A stretch of DNA of 64,000 nt, taken from Zonotrichia leucophrys gambelii (lineage: Eukaryota; Chordata; Aves; Passeriformes; Passerellidae). The notes beneath the pieces were generated by a model that saw only the letters and a program-made list of their open reading frames with translations, did no database searches and was not told the origin of the DNA. Shown here piece after piece: positions 60,690 to 64,000 of the stretch. Where the stretch lies: contig NC_088178.1 of the NCBI RefSeq assembly GCF_028769735.1, positions 6,452,001-6,516,000 on the forward strand. The letters run 5' to 3'. The stretch's first letter is position 1. Every line of letters begins with the position of its first letter. A program made the translations under genes and the position numbers.

Positions 60690-61015
60690 TGTGCCCAGAC
60701 TATTGGAAGTGACACCTGTATCTAATTTAACAAGGCTTTTATATTCCTTGCGTGGAATCCTGTCTCTTTTTATTTGATTTTGGCATTGATTTGATTCAAA
60801 AATGGGATTTCTACTCTTTTGTAACCCACCTTTGAATACTAACCTGTATATAAGGATCTGCAAGTGAATATAAAGACACCATTCCTTCATCCTCTGCTGG
60901 GATGGAGTCGTGTGCTCTGCGGAAGGGTGACTGAAGGACTCAAATCTCCGGGAGAATCTCCTGAAAATGTTCATGTCTGGGCCCATTTTGGACCTTCCAA
61001 GGAACTCTAAATGCT
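60690..61015 (+). other. Promoter-like or LTR-like block of uncertain origin
   Basis: A TATATAAGGATCTGCAAGTG segment (about 60847) is followed by AATATAAAGACACCATTCCT and a CpG-bearing, non-repetitive downstream part (GAGTCGTGTGCTCTGCGGAA, ACTCAAATCTCCGGGAGAAT). The layout of TATA box, leader and downstream segment resembles the U3-R-U5 plan of a retroviral LTR. The minus strand is open for 132 codons across it, without a recognised domain. No terminal TG/CA plus duplication could be fixed. Confidence 0.3.
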
Positions 61016-63189
61016 AACTTTAGAATGAATCCTTCTTATCCAGATATCTAATCTCAGCTTGGTCCTGCAAGAATCATGTTCTTGCAAAAGAATGTTTTGG
61101 TGAGCACAAACATTGGTGTGAATGTACCCAAATGTACCCTAGATGAGACAATTCCCTCTGTAGCTGCTGTGACAGAACTAGTTTTAAGTAGGTGACTGGT
61201 ATGTAACTAAAGGTATAAAGGATGCATTACATAAAAAGATGGAGCAAAACCCCTTTTTTTGGCTCTGAGAGATTGCTTTGGACAGCTGAGATCCCCAGAA
61301 GATGAGCATTTTTTTAATACGACAGGTCTGAGAGGTCAAGAACCTTGGGGCAAAATTACACCTTGGATTCTTGCTTCCACCCCCTTGTACAAACAGTATC
61401 ATCTGCACAATCAATGGCTTTACATGTTTCCTGCAAGTATTTGGCATCTTTTTGATAGGAGGGAATAATTTCAACCTAACCAATTCTTCTGCAGCTGATC
61501 TGTACCAGATTGCTAGAATTATATGGAAGTGCTTCATCCTGTTTCAGACTGGGATTTTAAGCTGATCTTTGTTATAAATATAAAAGTCTAATCCCAGCAA
61601 TTATAATCACAGCACAGTTAAAAGATAGGGAAATGCATTAGGGCATGACAGATAATCACCAAAATAATACAGCTTGAGAGCAAATAACAGAGTTAAGGAT
61701 GATTACTATACACCAGGATATTCAACTGCTGGTTTCCAGTGATAAGGGGAATTTCCCTCTGGCAGCAGTGGGTCTCAAAGCCATCACAGGGTTCCCAAAT
61801 TCCTCAAAGTTCAAAAACCCTACAAGTATTTCACACCTTCAAAATACTCATGGGCATACCCTCAGCTCCATTGCAAAGGTTTTTCCTGGGTGAATCACAG
61901 CACCAAAGAGCATTTCCTGCCCTCTTCCAGCCCTCCAAAGCAAAAAACAGAGCCTGACCAATGCAATCAGTGGAGAAATAATTCTCCATAAATATTGCAC
62001 TGGATTCCAGGATTAGGCAGCTCTGGGAGGTTGTGACTCTCACTCGACACCACCTCTGCGACTTCAGAATAATCTTAAACGTAGAAATGCAAGAACTTAG
62101 AAAAATCCACATCACCCTGAGCTTCCCATCCCATGTTTTAGACCCATTGTGTTCTTTCACATTGCCGGTGAGATCATATCACCAGATTAACTCCACGAGG
62201 CACCTGTGGACAGAAACCCCTCCAGAGACTGTACTGCCCACTTTGTCAGGCATTGGTGAGCAAGGAGAAGAAAGAAAATCAGATTTGTTGTGTGTGAGGT
62301 GGCCAAAGGACATGGGGAACTCAGCTGAAGACTCTGGTAACCAGCTTTCAGCACTATCCCATCTTAAACTCCATAAGAGGCTCACTCTAGGGCACACGGC
62401 CAGCCACAGTGAGACTCCACACCCTTCATTCTGAACTGCTTGAAGGAGCACAGTCCTCAGCATCAGTCCAAATACAGAGAATTGTCTCCTGGATTTAAAT
62501 GCTCTAAACCAACATATTATTGTGTTGAGCAGAATGCATCCCGCAGCTCCTTCCTTTAATGCTCAGTGCCTACAGAATTCCAGACAAAGATGTAGAGCAT
62601 CTCCACAGTCAGCATCCCAGTCCAGAGAAATTCCTATTTTGCTGCTTACTGGAATGAGGATATCAGAGGGCTATGAGTAGAAGAAAACAAAGTGAAAGTG
62701 AGAAATGGGGTCTACCCCAACACCAGGTATGAGCAGAGTTGGCCAAAATTATGGCATTTGCACTTCCTGACAAATAAAAAACAACCCACCCCTTCCAACT
62801 TCAAGTGAAAGGCTTGGTGAGTTCATGTCACCTCATGTAATAATAATTTTTTTTAAGCTAAAATGAAACATTTCAATTTTGTATTGGCATTTTTGTTACG
62901 GACAGACATGGAAAATGAAGGCAACAACATGCAGAGAAAAAATGATGAGCCTGACAAATAGCTCCATATCTTTGCCTGCCAAAACAAGGAACTCTTTTTT
63001 GATGACCCAGAACCCTTTCACATCTATCAGCCAGAGATCAGACAAATGAGAAAAATCCAGGAAATTGCAGTGAGCATAGATTTTCTTGCTGCATTCTATC
63101 AGAGAAAGGGATGGCAGGAGCAGTGATTCCTGCAGACTGATCTGATCTTCCACAAAAGCAATCTCTTTGTTTTGAAAACATTAAAGGAA
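61016..63189. other. Unique sequence, no gene recognised
   Basis: Frames up to 133 codons (62033-62434) lack any recognisable domain. Confidence 0.6.
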
Positions 63190-63375
63190 TACATTCAAAT
63201 GGCATCTGGAAATGACATTTGTTCCTATTTGCATATCCTTGCCATTTTAGCAGTATAAATCATGCAGGATGTGACATAATTAAAACATTCTTGAATTATT
63301 CCATTTGTGCAATACTTTACAGAGTTGCTTTAAACGGAATTAAAGTCTTTACTGTAATTCGAGATGAAAACATGT
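63190..63375. other. Possible conserved non-coding element
   Basis: Balanced AT-rich, repeat-free sequence containing an octamer-like TATTTGCATATCC (63228-63240), ATAAATCATGCAGGATGTGA and ATTAAAACATTCTTGAATTA. It reads like enhancer-type sequence, but this is judged by appearance only. Confidence 0.25.
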
Positions 63376-63903
63376 TCTAATAAAGGAGTGGCATTCTGGC
63401 ACAAAGTAACAAATAAAAAACCAGGATGCTGATTCCTGTCCTTCTGAATTGCTGGGATCTCACAAAAACAGCTACCTCCAGCAGAAGCCAAGGATAGTCA
63501 TTCATTCCCATTCCTCCTGGGAGCAGGGATGCTGTCCAGGCTTAAAGCAGAGGCAACACAGGAAGGCCTTAAACCAAATGGAAGCTGTTTAAAAGGAATT
63601 CATGAGATAAATCCTTGGACCTCACCTCTCTGCAAGCACACAATGATGAACCACCTTCCCTGGCAACTCTAAGTTAACTCCAGGCCCATGGTCACTGTTG
63701 GGCACTGGTTCAGAGGTGGGTCCTGTGGGCACTCAATGTCACACACAACCGGTCTTGGGGATGGCCCAATTCTGCCCTCATATGCCAGGCAGCAGCCCCT
63801 GCCAGCTGCTCACCTTTGCCCCCTTCCACACTGGATGTGCCCAGGTTTATTTATTGTGACACTCCACATTTGGTCACAGACAAGAGGCACATTTGGAAAT
63901 ACG
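63376..63903. other. Unique sequence, no gene recognised
   Basis: GC-richer after 63.6 kb. A 73-codon frame (63688-63909) is unremarkable. Confidence 0.6.
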
Positions 63904-63925
63904 GCCTAGCTAAAAGTAGCTAGGC
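63904..63925. repeat. Perfect 9-bp hairpin with a 4-base loop
   Basis: GCCTAGCTA, loop AAAG, TAGCTAGGC. Followed by further CTAAGCC/TTAAGCC words. Confidence 0.9.
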
Positions 63926-64000
63926 TAAGCCTTAAGCCAAACAGGATGAAGTAAGTGCTCAGGAAGGGTTAGGAGAAGTCAGGCTCTGCCAGAGGAGGAA

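Noticed and set aside
60588..60986. Retroviral protease signature (LDTGVTSNS) on the minus strand
   Set aside because: The match is limited to a few residues, the usual alanine of the DTGA active site is absent, and no other pol motifs are near.

Overview
This window looks like nuclear DNA of a bird, most likely a songbird. The evidence is many copies of chicken-repeat-1 (CR1) LINE ends on both strands, a tRNA-Ile-derived SINE with a CR1-like tail (the architecture of the passerine family TguSINE1), and a TG...CA solo LTR of a type I recall from passerine genomes, flanked by a perfect 6-bp target-site duplication. Overall the DNA is AT-rich and CpG-poor. I found no bacterial or phage-style gene organisation, no rRNA or tRNA gene and no CRISPR array. 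No protein-coding gene can be supported. The long open frames are explained by chance, by CR1 copies, or by a 49-bp minisatellite that lacks stops in every frame.

Layout. Bases 1 to about 1700 look like the 3' untranslated end of a plus-strand gene whose coding part lies upstream of the window. They contain AU-rich elements, a 55-bp tandem duplication, and an AATAAA at 1680-1685 followed by a GT-rich stretch. From 1.7 to 13.7 kb there is mostly unique sequence with small CR1 ends, a TA tract and a local CpG cluster near 9.85 kb. A TguSINE1-like SINE lies at 13.74-13.88 kb, with an ATTAG tract at its 5' edge. At 14.96-16.08 kb an LTR-like block carries the minisatellite.

From 16.5 to 23.9 kb is a dense cluster of CR1 fragments, including an eroded piece of the CR1 reverse-transcriptase frame. 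At 24.2-24.6 kb is an unidentified protein-like open frame. From 24.9 to 48 kb is a long gene-free stretch with one CR1 copy (32.1 kb), several perfect hairpins and a perfect four-unit heat-shock element at 47.6 kb. From 48 to 59.6 kb CR1 copies return, and the solo LTR lies at 56.84-57.23 kb. The last 4 kb hold a promoter-like block (60.7-61.0 kb), a possible conserved non-coding element and a terminal hairpin.

There is no set of genes here working together. The window reads as the gene-poor flank, or possibly a large intron, downstream of one gene, populated by retroelements. I did not find a new biological system. The most useful leads are the heat-shock element, the minisatellite inside an LTR, the SINE with the expanded 5' edge, the protein-like frame at 24.2 kb and the long perfect hairpins.
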